DNA of 64,000 nt, from assembly GCF_030408355.1 (NCBI RefSeq), contig NZ_CP046606.1, positions 1,922,001 to 1,986,000 on the forward strand, written 5' to 3'. Of this stretch, positions 8,938 through 16,751 are shown piece after piece. The DNA comes from Corynebacterium afermentans subsp. afermentans. GTDB lineage: Bacteria; Actinomycetota; Actinomycetes; Mycobacteriales; Mycobacteriaceae. Positions within the stretch are counted from its first letter, which is position 1, and the number at the start of each line of letters is the position of its first letter. Below the pieces are notes generated by a model, which worked only from the letters and a program-made list of their open reading frames with translations, was not told the DNA's origin and did not search any database. The translations under genes and the position numbers were made by a program.

Positions 8938-11900
8938 ATGTCCACTTACCGCAAGAGCCTCGGTGCCGCGTTGGCAATCGCGTTGGCCGCAGGCACCGTT
9001 TCAGTCGTCGCCCCGACTGCATCTGCAGCCACCGACGGTTCCAATGTCGTCATCAACGAGGTCTACGGCGGTGGCGGTAACAAGGGCGCCGCCTTCGATA
9101 AAGACTTCGTCGAGCTTTACAACCCAACCGACCAGCCCATCGACGTCACGGGCTGGACGATCGAGCAGCGCTCCACCGGCGACAACGTCGGCAATACGCA
9201 CACACTCAGCGGCGTTGTCCCCGCGAAGAGCACGTTCCTGATCACAAGCACACCCGGCTCCAACGGTGACGCGATCACCGACGCTGACGACACGACCGCC
9301 AAGTTCAACTTCAGTGGCAAGGGCGCGATCGCCGTCCTGCTCGACGCAGACAACAACGAAGTGGACCTCGTCGGCTGGGGCGACGCCTCGCGCGCGGAAG
9401 GCGCGCCTGCCAACGGCACCGCGAACGCGACCTCGATCCAGCGTGTGACCCTCGGGATCGACACCGACAACAACGCCGCAGACTTTGTGGTTGCTACCCC
9501 GACCCCGAGCGGCTCTGGCCAGGCTCCTGCCGACCCCGTCCCGGAGGATCCGACAGATCCGGCGCCTCAGCCCGAGCAGCCGCAGCCGGGTGAGATCACC
9601 CCGATCGCTGAGATCCAGGGCCCCGGCGCCACCTCCCCGCTGGACGGCCAGACCGTCACCACCGAAGGCGTCGTCACGGCGGTGTACGACGAAGGTGGCA
9701 AGAACGGCTTCTTCCTCCAGACCGCAGGTACCGGCACTGAGAAGAACCCGGGCGACGCATCTGACGGCATCTTCATCTACATGGGTGACAACCAGAACTA
9801 CCCGAAGCGCGGGGATTCTCTGCAGGTCACTGGTTCAGTTGGCGAATACTACAACCAGACACAGATCACCGCGTCGGCTATTGCACAGCTTGACGAAGCG
9901 CTTGAAGCTCCCAAGGCCATCGAAATCGACACCCTTCCAGCTGGCGACGAGGCTCGCGAGCCCTATGAGGGCATGCTCGTGCGACCGAAGAGCTACACGG
10001 TGACCAACAACTACACCCTGAACAACACCGGCGATCTCGGCTTGGCGCCGGGCGATAAGGCGTTCCGCAATCCGACCGACGTGATCGTTCCCGACAAGGC
10101 CAAGGTTGCCGAGATCAACGCGCAGCAGGCATCCGAGGTTGTGTATCTCGACGACGGTCGCACCCGCAACTACTTCCGCACCGACAAAGAAACTCCGCTT
10201 CCGTACCTGGTCACTTCCGACAACGGCGTGAAGTCGATCCGCACCGGCGACCAGGTGACCTTCCAGACCGATGTCGTGGTCGACTACTCCTTCGACCAGT
10301 GGCGCTTCCAGCCGCTGCAGCCGATCACCGGCAAGAATGCAGCCGAGGAACTGCCGATCACCTGGGAAGATTCCCGCGCAACGTCGTACAACGTGCCGGA
10401 CACCGTCGAAGGTGACAACACCATCGGCTTTTTCAACGTGCTGAACTACTTCACCTCCTTGGGCAAGGACGAGTCGGGCTGCAAGTCGTACACCGATATG
10501 AACGGCACCCCGGTTGGCACCAACTACTGCGACGTCCGCGGCGCGTACTCCCAGGATGCGTTCCGGGATCAGCAGGCGAAGATTGTTACCGCAATCAACA
10601 AGCTCGACGCGGACGTGCTCGGCCTGTCCGAGATTGAAAACGGTGCCCGCGTCACCGGCGATGTTGCGCAGCGCGACAACGCATTGTCCAACCTGGTCAG
10701 CGAGCTCAACGAAGCCGCCGGCGAGAACAAGTGGGACTACGTGAAGTCCCCGAGCGAACTCGGCACCGCCGAAGACTTCATCCGCGTCGGCTTCATCTAC
10801 CAGCCCGCACAGGTCGAGCCGGTCGGCGAGTCCCGCATCTTCGACGACGAGGCGTTCACCCGCATGGCACGCCAGCCGCTCGCGCAGGAATTCAACACCA
10901 TCAACCGTGACGACGACGAAAACTTCGTCGCCGTGGTCAACCACTTCAAGTCCAAGGGATCCGTAGCCAATGGCGACGAAGCCACCGGCGACGGCCAGGG
11001 CAACAACGCCAATGTTCGCGTTGCGCAGGCGCAGGCACTGCTCGACCACATGGACAAGCAGGACGACTGGCAGGAGCTGCCGACTTTCCTCGTTGGTGAC
11101 TTCAACGCCTACACCATGGAAAACGCGCTGAACACGCTGCGCGGTGGCGGCTACTCGCTGGTCCACCACGAGAAGGACTTCCCGCAGGAGTCCTACCAGT
11201 TCGACGGCCAGCTCGGCTCCCTGGACCACGTCTTCGCCAACGAAGCTGCGATGGCTCTCGTGCAAGATTCGGCTGTCTGGAACATCAACGGCGACGAGTC
11301 TGTCGCGTTCGAGTACTCCCGTCGCAACTACAACGTCCAGGACTTCTTCGGCGACGGCGACGACCCGCTCTACGGCTACGGTAACCCGTTCCGCTCCTCC
11401 GACCACGATCCGGTCAAGGTTGGTTTCGGCACCAAGCTCGCTGAGAAGGATGCGGACAAGTTTGCTCCGGAGGCAAGCGAGGCCGTCACTGTCACCCAGG
11501 GCGATGCTCTACCAGATGCAAAGACCACGGTGAAGGACGCTGATCAGCTGCCGGAAGGCACGAAGTTCGAGTGGACCAAGCCTGCGAACACCGACACTGT
11601 CGGCGACGACCAGGACGGTGAGATCACCGTCACCTACCCGGACGAGTCCGTGGATCATGTGAAAGTCGCTGTGAACGTGAAGCCGAAGGCTGAAGAGGAG
11701 AAGCCGCGCTACATCGTCAAGGCCGAAATCAACGACGCCGGTGAACTCGTCGTCACCTACGACAACGGTGACACTGAGAACCTCGGCAAGGTCGAGGGTG
11801 CCGATGGCAAGGACGGCGATCAGGGCCCGAAGGGCGACAAGGGCGACACCGGCGACGCAGGCAAGGACGGCGCTGACGGCGTCGACGGTAAGGACGGCAA

Positions 11901-13419
11901 GGACGGCAAGGACGGCGAGAACGGCCGCGGCATCGCGAACCTGGAGGTCAACGAGGACGGCGAGCTGATGGTCACCTACACCGACGGCGAGACCCAGAAC
12001 CTCGGCCGCGTCGCAGGCGCTGACGGCCAGGACGGAACCGACGGCGTCGACGGTAAAGACGGCGCTGACGGCAAGGACGGCGAGAACGGCCGCGGCATCG
12101 CGAACCTGGAGGTCAACGAGGACGGCGAGCTGACGGTCACCTACTCCGACGGCGAGACCCAGAACCTCGGCCGCGTCGCAGGCGCTGACGGCAAGGACGG
12201 CGCTGACGGCGTCGACGGTAAGGACGGCAAGGACGGCGCTGACGGCAAGGACGGTGAGAACGGCCGCGGCATCGCGAACCTGGAGGTCAACGAGGACGGC
12301 GAGCTAATCGCCACCTACACCGACGGCGAGACCCAGAACCTCGGCCGCGTCGCAGGCGCTGACGGTCAGGACGGAACCGACGGCGTCGACGGTAAAGACG
12401 GCGCTGACGGCAAGGACGGCGAGAACGGCCGCGGCATCGCGAACCTGGAGGTCAACGAGGACGGCGAGCTGATGGTCACCTACACCGACGGCGAGACCCA
12501 GAACCTCGGCCGCGTCGCAGGCGCTGACGGTCAGGACGGAACCGACGGCGTCAACGGTAAGGACGGCAAGGACGGCGCTGACGGCAAGGACGGCGAGCAG
12601 GGCCCGAAGGGCGACAAGGGCGACACCGGCGCCGCAGGCAAGAACGGCACTGACGGCAAGGACGGCAAGGACGGCGCTGACGGCAAGGACGGCGAGCAGG
12701 GCCCGAAGGGCGACAAGGGCGACACCGGCGCCGCAGGCAAGAACGGCGTCGATGGCCAGGATGGCAAGGACGGCCGTGGCGTGAAGTCCTTCGAGGTCAA
12801 CGACGAAGGCCACCTGATGGTCACCTACTCCGACGGCGAGACTGTGGACCTGGGCAAGGTCACCGCTGACGCACCCGACGGCAAGGACGGCGCTCCGGGC
12901 ACCAATGGTCGTGGCATCGCAGAGGCTGTCGTTAACGAAGACGGCGAGCTCGTCCTCACCTACACCGACGGTGAGACCCAGAATCTGGGCCGCGTTGTGG
13001 GTGCTGACGGCGCTGACGGCGAGAAAGGCGCTGACGGCAAGGACGGCCAAGACGGCAAGCCGGGCAAGGACGGCGAGAAGGGTGCAGACGGTGCCGATGG
13101 CCGCGATGGCAAGGACGGTGCCAACGCTCCGGCCGGCGAGGGCTCCAGCGTGAGCGACCGCTGCCTGCCGTCCGCGGGCATCATGGCGCTGCCGCTGTTG
13201 GCGCTGATCCCGCTCGGCCTGGCTGCAACCATGGACGTCCCGGCGCTGGCTCCGGTGAAGGAGCAGGTCGATGCGGTTGGCGCATCGGTGCAGAACCAGC
13301 TGCCGATCTCCCCGGAGATGCAGCAGGCTGCTGGCACGGCTGCGGGTGTGGCGCTGGCCGTCGCGGCGATCGCCACGCTGGCCACGCTGTGCTCCACCGA
13401 GGGTGGCTCCTCCAAGTAA
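8938..13419 (+). CDS. Secreted ExeM/NucH-type nuclease with collagen-like stalk
   Basis: A 1493-residue exported protein. Residues 1-30 are a signal peptide cut after A-S-A. A lamin-tail domain spans about 36-165, an OB-fold-like segment about 220-330, and an endonuclease/exonuclease/phosphatase domain about 495-830. Catalytic motifs are present: E565 and E567 in L-S-E-I-E-N, G-D-F-N-A at 720-724, L-D-H at 762-764 and S-D-H-D-P from 821. From about 954 to 1400 come Gly-X-Y runs alternating with seven roughly 32-residue modules (consensus N-G-R-G-I-x-x-L-E-V-N-E-D-G-E-L). Two hydrophobic segments near 1413-1431 and 1464-1486 may anchor it; there is no LPxTG. GAGAGG lies 5 nt before the ATG. 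It probably degrades extracellular DNA at the cell surface. Confidence 0.88.
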   Translation: MSTYRKSLGAALAIALAAGTVSVVAPTASAATDGSNVVINEVYGGGGNKGAAFDKDFVELYNPTDQPIDVTGWTIEQRSTGDNVGNTHTLSGVVPAKSTFLITSTPGSNGDAITDADDTTAKFNFSGKGAIAVLLDADNNEVDLVGWGDASRAEGAPANGTANATSIQRVTLGIDTDNNAADFVVATPTPSGSGQAPADPVPEDPTDPAPQPEQPQPGEITPIAEIQGPGATSPLDGQTVTTEGVVTAVYDEGGKNGFFLQTAGTGTEKNPGDASDGIFIYMGDNQNYPKRGDSLQVTGSVGEYYNQTQITASAIAQLDEALEAPKAIEIDTLPAGDEAREPYEGMLVRPKSYTVTNNYTLNNTGDLGLAPGDKAFRNPTDVIVPDKAKVAEINAQQASEVVYLDDGRTRNYFRTDKETPLPYLVTSDNGVKSIRTGDQVTFQTDVVVDYSFDQWRFQPLQPITGKNAAEELPITWEDSRATSYNVPDTVEGDNTIGFFNVLNYFTSLGKDESGCKSYTDMNGTPVGTNYCDVRGAYSQDAFRDQQAKIVTAINKLDADVLGLSEIENGARVTGDVAQRDNALSNLVSELNEAAGENKWDYVKSPSELGTAEDFIRVGFIYQPAQVEPVGESRIFDDEAFTRMARQPLAQEFNTINRDDDENFVAVVNHFKSKGSVANGDEATGDGQGNNANVRVAQAQALLDHMDKQDDWQELPTFLVGDFNAYTMENALNTLRGGGYSLVHHEKDFPQESYQFDGQLGSLDHVFANEAAMALVQDSAVWNINGDESVAFEYSRRNYNVQDFFGDGDDPLYGYGNPFRSSDHDPVKVGFGTKLAEKDADKFAPEASEAVTVTQGDALPDAKTTVKDADQLPEGTKFEWTKPANTDTVGDDQDGEITVTYPDESVDHVKVAVNVKPKAEEEKPRYIVKAEINDAGELVVTYDNGDTENLGKVEGADGKDGDQGPKGDKGDTGDAGKDGADGVDGKDGKDGKDGENGRGIANLEVNEDGELMVTYTDGETQNLGRVAGADGQDGTDGVDGKDGADGKDGENGRGIANLEVNEDGELTVTYSDGETQNLGRVAGADGKDGADGVDGKDGKDGADGKDGENGRGIANLEVNEDGELIATYTDGETQNLGRVAGADGQDGTDGVDGKDGADGKDGENGRGIANLEVNEDGELMVTYTDGETQNLGRVAGADGQDGTDGVNGKDGKDGADGKDGEQGPKGDKGDTGAAGKNGTDGKDGKDGADGKDGEQGPKGDKGDTGAAGKNGVDGQDGKDGRGVKSFEVNDEGHLMVTYSDGETVDLGKVTADAPDGKDGAPGTNGRGIAEAVVNEDGELVLTYTDGETQNLGRVVGADGADGEKGADGKDGQDGKPGKDGEKGADGADGRDGKDGANAPAGEGSSVSDRCLPSAGIMALPLLALIPLGLAATMDVPALAPVKEQVDAVGASVQNQLPISPEMQQAAGTAAGVALAVAAIATLATLCSTEGGSSK
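11794..13137 (+). repeat. Collagen-like and beta-module repeat region inside the nuclease gene
   Basis: Gly-X-Y triplets (mainly G-K-D, G-A-D, G-P-K) alternate with modules beginning near 11926, 12088, 12262 and 12428 that are almost identical in DNA. Older, diverged copies lie near 11707, 12773 and 12907. Such long near-identical repeats can expand or contract by recombination. Confidence 0.9.
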
Positions 13420-13439
13420 GCGCGTAGGCTCGCGCAGCT

Positions 13440-13470
13440 AGCCCCGTCCCGGTCGATCCGGGCCGGGGCT
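13440..13470 (+). terminator. Terminator after the nuclease gene
   Basis: GC-rich stem AGCCCCG-CCCGG paired with CCGGG-CGGGGCT around TCGAT, followed by a short pyrimidine/T run. It lies between the nuclease stop and the zinc transporter promoter. Confidence 0.7.
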
Positions 13471-13477
13471 TCCTGTT

Positions 13478-13533
13478 TTGAAAACGATTTCCAGTAGTGG
13501 TTTAATCTCCCTTATGCGTAATCATTTTCAATA
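13478..13533 (+). promoter_or_regulatory. Zur/Fur-like operator pair and leaderless promoter of the zinc transporter
   Basis: Two imperfect palindromes of Fur-superfamily type flank a TTTAAT hexamer (13501-13506): TGAAAACGATTTCCA at 13479-13493 and, on the minus strand, TATTGAAAATGATTAC at 13518-13533. The hexamer ends 7 nt before the ATG at 13514, so the second site overlaps the start codon region. Zinc-responsive repression by Zur is the likely meaning. Confidence 0.5.
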
Positions 13534-14440
13534 CAGTGTTGGTGTGGTGGCTGCGGTGGTGGCCGTAGGGGCGTCGATAAGCAGTTGCTCCACTGAGACC
13601 GCGGATAATGCGGAGATTGTCGCCACCACCGGTGTGTGGGCGGACGTGGCCTCGGCGGTCACGGGCAACGACGTGGACGCGATCATCACCGGTGACGCGG
13701 TGGACCCCCACCACTTCGAGCCGTCGGCGAAGGACCTCGCGCGTATCAAGGGCGCAAACACCGTCGTGGCCAACGGGGGCGCGTACGACGCGGCGCTCTA
13801 CACCGCCGCCGAGCAGGACCGCATCGTCTACGCCATCCCGCTTCTCGACGCTGAAGAGGCCCACGACCACGACCATTCCCACGATGATCACGAGCACGGG
13901 GACCACGACCATCACCACCATGACATCGGCTCCCTCGACGACATCGAGCACGCCTGGTTCGCGCCCGCGAAGGTGCTGCAGGTCGCGGAGGATGTCGCGG
14001 AATGCACCGGCGGGGACGCGTCAGACGTCAAGCAGCGCATCGGCGAAATCCAATCCAAGCTCAACGCGGTGCCGCACGTGCACATCGGCATGACTGAGAC
14101 GATCGCGGCCGGCTTGGTGTGGGGCACGGAGCTGCACGACATCACGCCCGAGGAATACGTCAAGGCCAGCCTGAACCACCAGGAGCCGTCCGCATCTGCA
14201 GTGGCGGCGTTCCTGGAGCAGATCGAGCGCGGCGAGCTGGACATGCTGTTTGCCAACCCGCAGAGCACCAACAGCGCCACCCAGCGGTTGGCGGATGCGG
14301 CGAAGGCGCATAATGTTCCCGTTGTTGAAATTCGGGAGACGCCCCCGGCCGGCCAGAACTTCCTGGACTACTTCGAGGAGATCGTGGGGCAGATCACCGA
14401 CATCGCAGCCCACGCCGAGCCGACCGACCACCACCACTAG
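13514..14440 (+). CDS. znuA: Zinc ABC transporter substrate-binding lipoprotein
   Basis: A 308-residue cluster A-I metal-binding protein. Residues 1-25 are a lipoprotein signal with lipobox I-S-S-C (Cys25), so it is anchored outside the membrane. A dense His/Asp stretch at about 117-139 is the zinc-collecting loop of Zn-specific members. An upstream start at 13478 is possible, but the ATG at 13514 places the lipobox correctly and lies 7 nt after a -10 hexamer. Genes for the ATPase and permease follow, so import into the cell is the role. Zn rather than Mn is inferred from the His loop and the Zur-like sites. Confidence 0.88.
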   Translation: MRNHFQYSVGVVAAVVAVGASISSCSTETADNAEIVATTGVWADVASAVTGNDVDAIITGDAVDPHHFEPSAKDLARIKGANTVVANGGAYDAALYTAAEQDRIVYAIPLLDAEEAHDHDHSHDDHEHGDHDHHHHDIGSLDDIEHAWFAPAKVLQVAEDVAECTGGDASDVKQRIGEIQSKLNAVPHVHIGMTETIAAGLVWGTELHDITPEEYVKASLNHQEPSASAVAAFLEQIERGELDMLFANPQSTNSATQRLADAAKAHNVPVVEIRETPPAGQNFLDYFEEIVGQITDIAAHAEPTDHHH

Positions 14441-14451
14441 GAATTGCCAAT

Positions 14452-15123
14452 TTGATCGCTGAGCTTCGCAGCGCCGCCGTCGAACCACTCTGGCGCGACC
14501 TCACCCTCACCGTCGAGCCCGGCGAATTCATCGCGGTGCTCGGCCCAAACGGCGTGGGCAAATCCACCCTGCTGGGCACGCTGATGGGCACGCGCAAGCT
14601 CACTACCGGCACGGCCGCGGTCCACGGGCAGGTCGGTTTTATCCCGCAGCAGCACATGTTCCCGAAGGACTTGCCGGTGCGCGGGCGCGACCTTGTTGCG
14701 TTGGCGATGGGAAAGCGGGCGAGACCGGAGGACGTCGATAGGCAATTGGCTTCTGTGGGGGCGCAATCCTTTTCCGAGCGGCGCGTGGGGGTACTCTCCG
14801 GCGGCCAGCAACAGCTGATCCGCCAGGCGCAGGCATTCTCGCAGAACCCAGAGCTTTTGCTTTGCGACGAGCCCCTGCTCTCCCTCGACCCCGCCCGCGC
14901 ACGCGACACCGTGCAACGCCTCGCCGAGCACCCCGCGGCCGTGGTGTGCGTGACGCACTCGATCAACCCGGTGATGGGCGTTGTGGACCGAGTACTCTAC
15001 CTCGGCCCGGAAGGCCACGTGGTGGGCAGCGTTGCCGAAGTTATGCGCTCCGAGGTGCTCAGCGAGCTCTACGGCACCCGCGTGGGCGTCGTGGAGGTTG
15101 ACGGACGGATGGTGGTCCTGTGA
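14452..15123 (+). CDS. znuC: Zinc ABC transporter ATP-binding protein
   Basis: A 223-residue ABC ATPase that powers the zinc importer. The Walker A is G-P-N-G-V-G-K-S-T, the signature L-S-G-G-Q-Q-Q and the Walker B L-L-L-C-D-E-P. The TTG start has AGGAA 8 nt upstream. It begins 11 nt after znuA and overlaps znuB by GTGA. The nucleotide domain is close to minimal length. Confidence 0.9.
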   Translation: MIAELRSAAVEPLWRDLTLTVEPGEFIAVLGPNGVGKSTLLGTLMGTRKLTTGTAAVHGQVGFIPQQHMFPKDLPVRGRDLVALAMGKRARPEDVDRQLASVGAQSFSERRVGVLSGGQQQLIRQAQAFSQNPELLLCDEPLLSLDPARARDTVQRLAEHPAAVVCVTHSINPVMGVVDRVLYLGPEGHVVGSVAEVMRSEVLSELYGTRVGVVEVDGRMVVL

Positions 15124-15938
15124 GTGCGTTTTTAGCAGACACTTCGTATCTACTCAGCCAGGACTTCGTGCAGACGACGCTTGTGGCGTGCGCGCTTCTG
15201 GGAGTGTTGTCCGGGGTGATGGCACCGCTGATCGTGCTGCGCCAGATGTCGTTTTCGGTGCACGCGACCTCGGAGCTCGCGCTCATGGGTGCCTCCGCGG
15301 CGCTGCTGTTCGGGCTCAACGTCGGTTTCGGCGCCGTGGCGGGTGCGGTGGTCGCTGCCCTGGTGCTGGCGGCGCTGGGGCTGAAGGGCCAGCAGGATTC
15401 CGCGGTAGGTGTAGCCATGAGCTTCGGCATGGCCTTGTCCGTGCTGTTCATCCACCTGTATCCAGGAAACTCGAACCGGGCGCTAGCGCTGCTGACTGGC
15501 CAGATTGTTGGCGTGTCGGCGCAAAACGTGATGCTGCTGGCAGGCACAACGGTGCTGGTTGCCGTCGCCTTGCTGGTCCTGTGGCGGCCGCTGCTGTTCT
15601 CCTCCGCGGACCCCGTGATGGCCGCCGCGTGCGGCGTTCCCGTGCGCACGATGGCACTGGTGTTCGCGGTACTCGTGGGCATCGCGTCGGCCCAGTCCGT
15701 GCAGATCGTCGGCGCGTTGCTAGTGATGTCGCTGCTGATCACCCCGGGGGCGTCAGCCGCTCAGGTGACGGCGAACCCGAAGCTTGCGGTGGTGCTGTCC
15801 ATCGTGTTCGCGGAAGTCGCGGCCGTAGGCGGGATGGTGCTTTCGCTCGCCCCAGGTATGCCGGTGAGCGTGTTTGTGGCCTTTATCTCGTTCGGGATCT
15901 ACCTGGTGTGCCGAGTGATCGGCCGGGTACGCGGCTAG
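15120..15938 (+). CDS. znuB: Zinc ABC transporter permease
   Basis: A 272-residue very hydrophobic protein of the ABC-3 family with about eight membrane segments; it forms the channel of the zinc importer. The GTG start overlaps the znuC stop (GTGA), so synthesis is coupled to the ATPase. Its stop overlaps the end of the convergent DUF2334 gene by 4 nt. Confidence 0.92.
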   Translation: MSAFLADTSYLLSQDFVQTTLVACALLGVLSGVMAPLIVLRQMSFSVHATSELALMGASAALLFGLNVGFGAVAGAVVAALVLAALGLKGQQDSAVGVAMSFGMALSVLFIHLYPGNSNRALALLTGQIVGVSAQNVMLLAGTTVLVAVALLVLWRPLLFSSADPVMAAACGVPVRTMALVFAVLVGIASAQSVQIVGALLVMSLLITPGASAAQVTANPKLAVVLSIVFAEVAAVGGMVLSLAPGMPVSVFVAFISFGIYLVCRVIGRVRG

Positions 15939-16609
15939 CGGTACTCCCGGTAGTCCGCCGGTGTCGCGCCCTTGTCTACCGCTGCCGCGGCGGCTGCGAG
16001 GAAGTCGCGGCGCACCTTCTTCTGCCCCAGCTCGCGCCCGGAGACCGACAAACGGATCGTGTTGCCCTTCTCCGCGCCGCGCTCGGCGGCCTTGATCACG
16101 TTGCGGCGCCACCACTTCGCCGCACCATAGCCCTCACCCACCGACAGGTTGCGGGCCTGGGAAAACTCCCCCCGCTTGATGCGGTAGATGCCCTTGGTGG
16201 AGGCAGCGACGGTAAAGCCGAACTCGTCGAGCACCTTCAACGTGCCGTCTGACATGCGCCAGCGCGGCGGCGCGAACATATCCAAGTCGAAACCGAGCGC
16301 CGACATCTGACGCGTGGCGCCTTTGAGACGAAGCCTCGCCTCGTGCTCGCCCAAACTGGCAAACTCGCTGCGCCTTCCCTGCACCGGCTGGTCGAAGCCG
16401 TTGAGCATGAGCGCGCGGGTGCCGAGCTGCTCGGCGAGCCAGGCGCGGGTGCCGTCGTCCTTGGCAAGGTGCCACTTTTTGTCAATGTGGGGCGCAACCA
16501 GCAGTGAAACGGGCATCCCCTCGCGGTCCAGGTCGCGCACCATGCTGGTGACATCCTCCAACGTCGTGTCGAAGATGGAAGAAATGGAGACAAGCACGCG
16601 CCCAGGCAT
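15935..16609 (-). CDS. DUF2334 (polysaccharide-deacetylase-like) protein
   Basis: A 224-residue protein with an early S-I-S-S-I-F-D strand end and V-A-P-H-I-D-K-K-W, the arrangement of DUF2334 proteins, which resemble NodB-type metal-dependent deacetylases. F-A-P-P-R-W in the middle fits a later barrel strand. No signal peptide is seen, so it is probably cytoplasmic. The substrate is unknown. It converges on znuB with a 4-nt overlap. Confidence 0.65.
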   Translation of the reverse strand: MPGRVLVSISSIFDTTLEDVTSMVRDLDREGMPVSLLVAPHIDKKWHLAKDDGTRAWLAEQLGTRALMLNGFDQPVQGRRSEFASLGEHEARLRLKGATRQMSALGFDLDMFAPPRWRMSDGTLKVLDEFGFTVAASTKGIYRIKRGEFSQARNLSVGEGYGAAKWWRRNVIKAAERGAEKGNTIRLSVSGRELGQKKVRRDFLAAAAAAVDKGATPADYREYR

Positions 16610-16666
16610 AGGGGAGATTATCGCACATCAAAACACTCTGCGCCGGGTGAAGTTTTTCGACACCAT

Positions 16667-16682
16667 TCGAACGGGTGTTCTA
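16667..16682 (+). promoter_or_regulatory. LexA (SOS) box-like palindrome upstream of the DUF222-HNH gene
   Basis: TCGAACGGGTGTTCTA matches 12 of the 14 defined positions of the corynebacterial SOS box TCGAAMANNTGTTCGA as I remember it. It lies 70-85 nt before the HNH start and overlaps a possible promoter (TTCGAC at 16656, TATATC at 16681). Confidence 0.55.
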
Positions 16683-16751
16683 TATCGGCAGGGTCGTGTC
16701 GTAGGGGGTCCTACTATGCGTAGTCAAGTGGAATGAAAGGAGGTGCTCCAG

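Noticed and set aside
9835..11406. A 523-codon open frame antisense to the nuclease
   Set aside because: It mirrors the conserved catalytic domain codon by codon, with V/A/D-rich composition typical of a shadow frame.
11794..13137. Regular repeats resembling a CRISPR array
   Set aside because: They are in-frame protein-coding Gly-X-Y and beta-module repeats without unique spacers or cas genes.
8938..13419. Sortase anchoring of the secreted nuclease
   Set aside because: No LPxTG-like motif precedes the C-terminal hydrophobic segments, and the tail after the last one is not basic enough.
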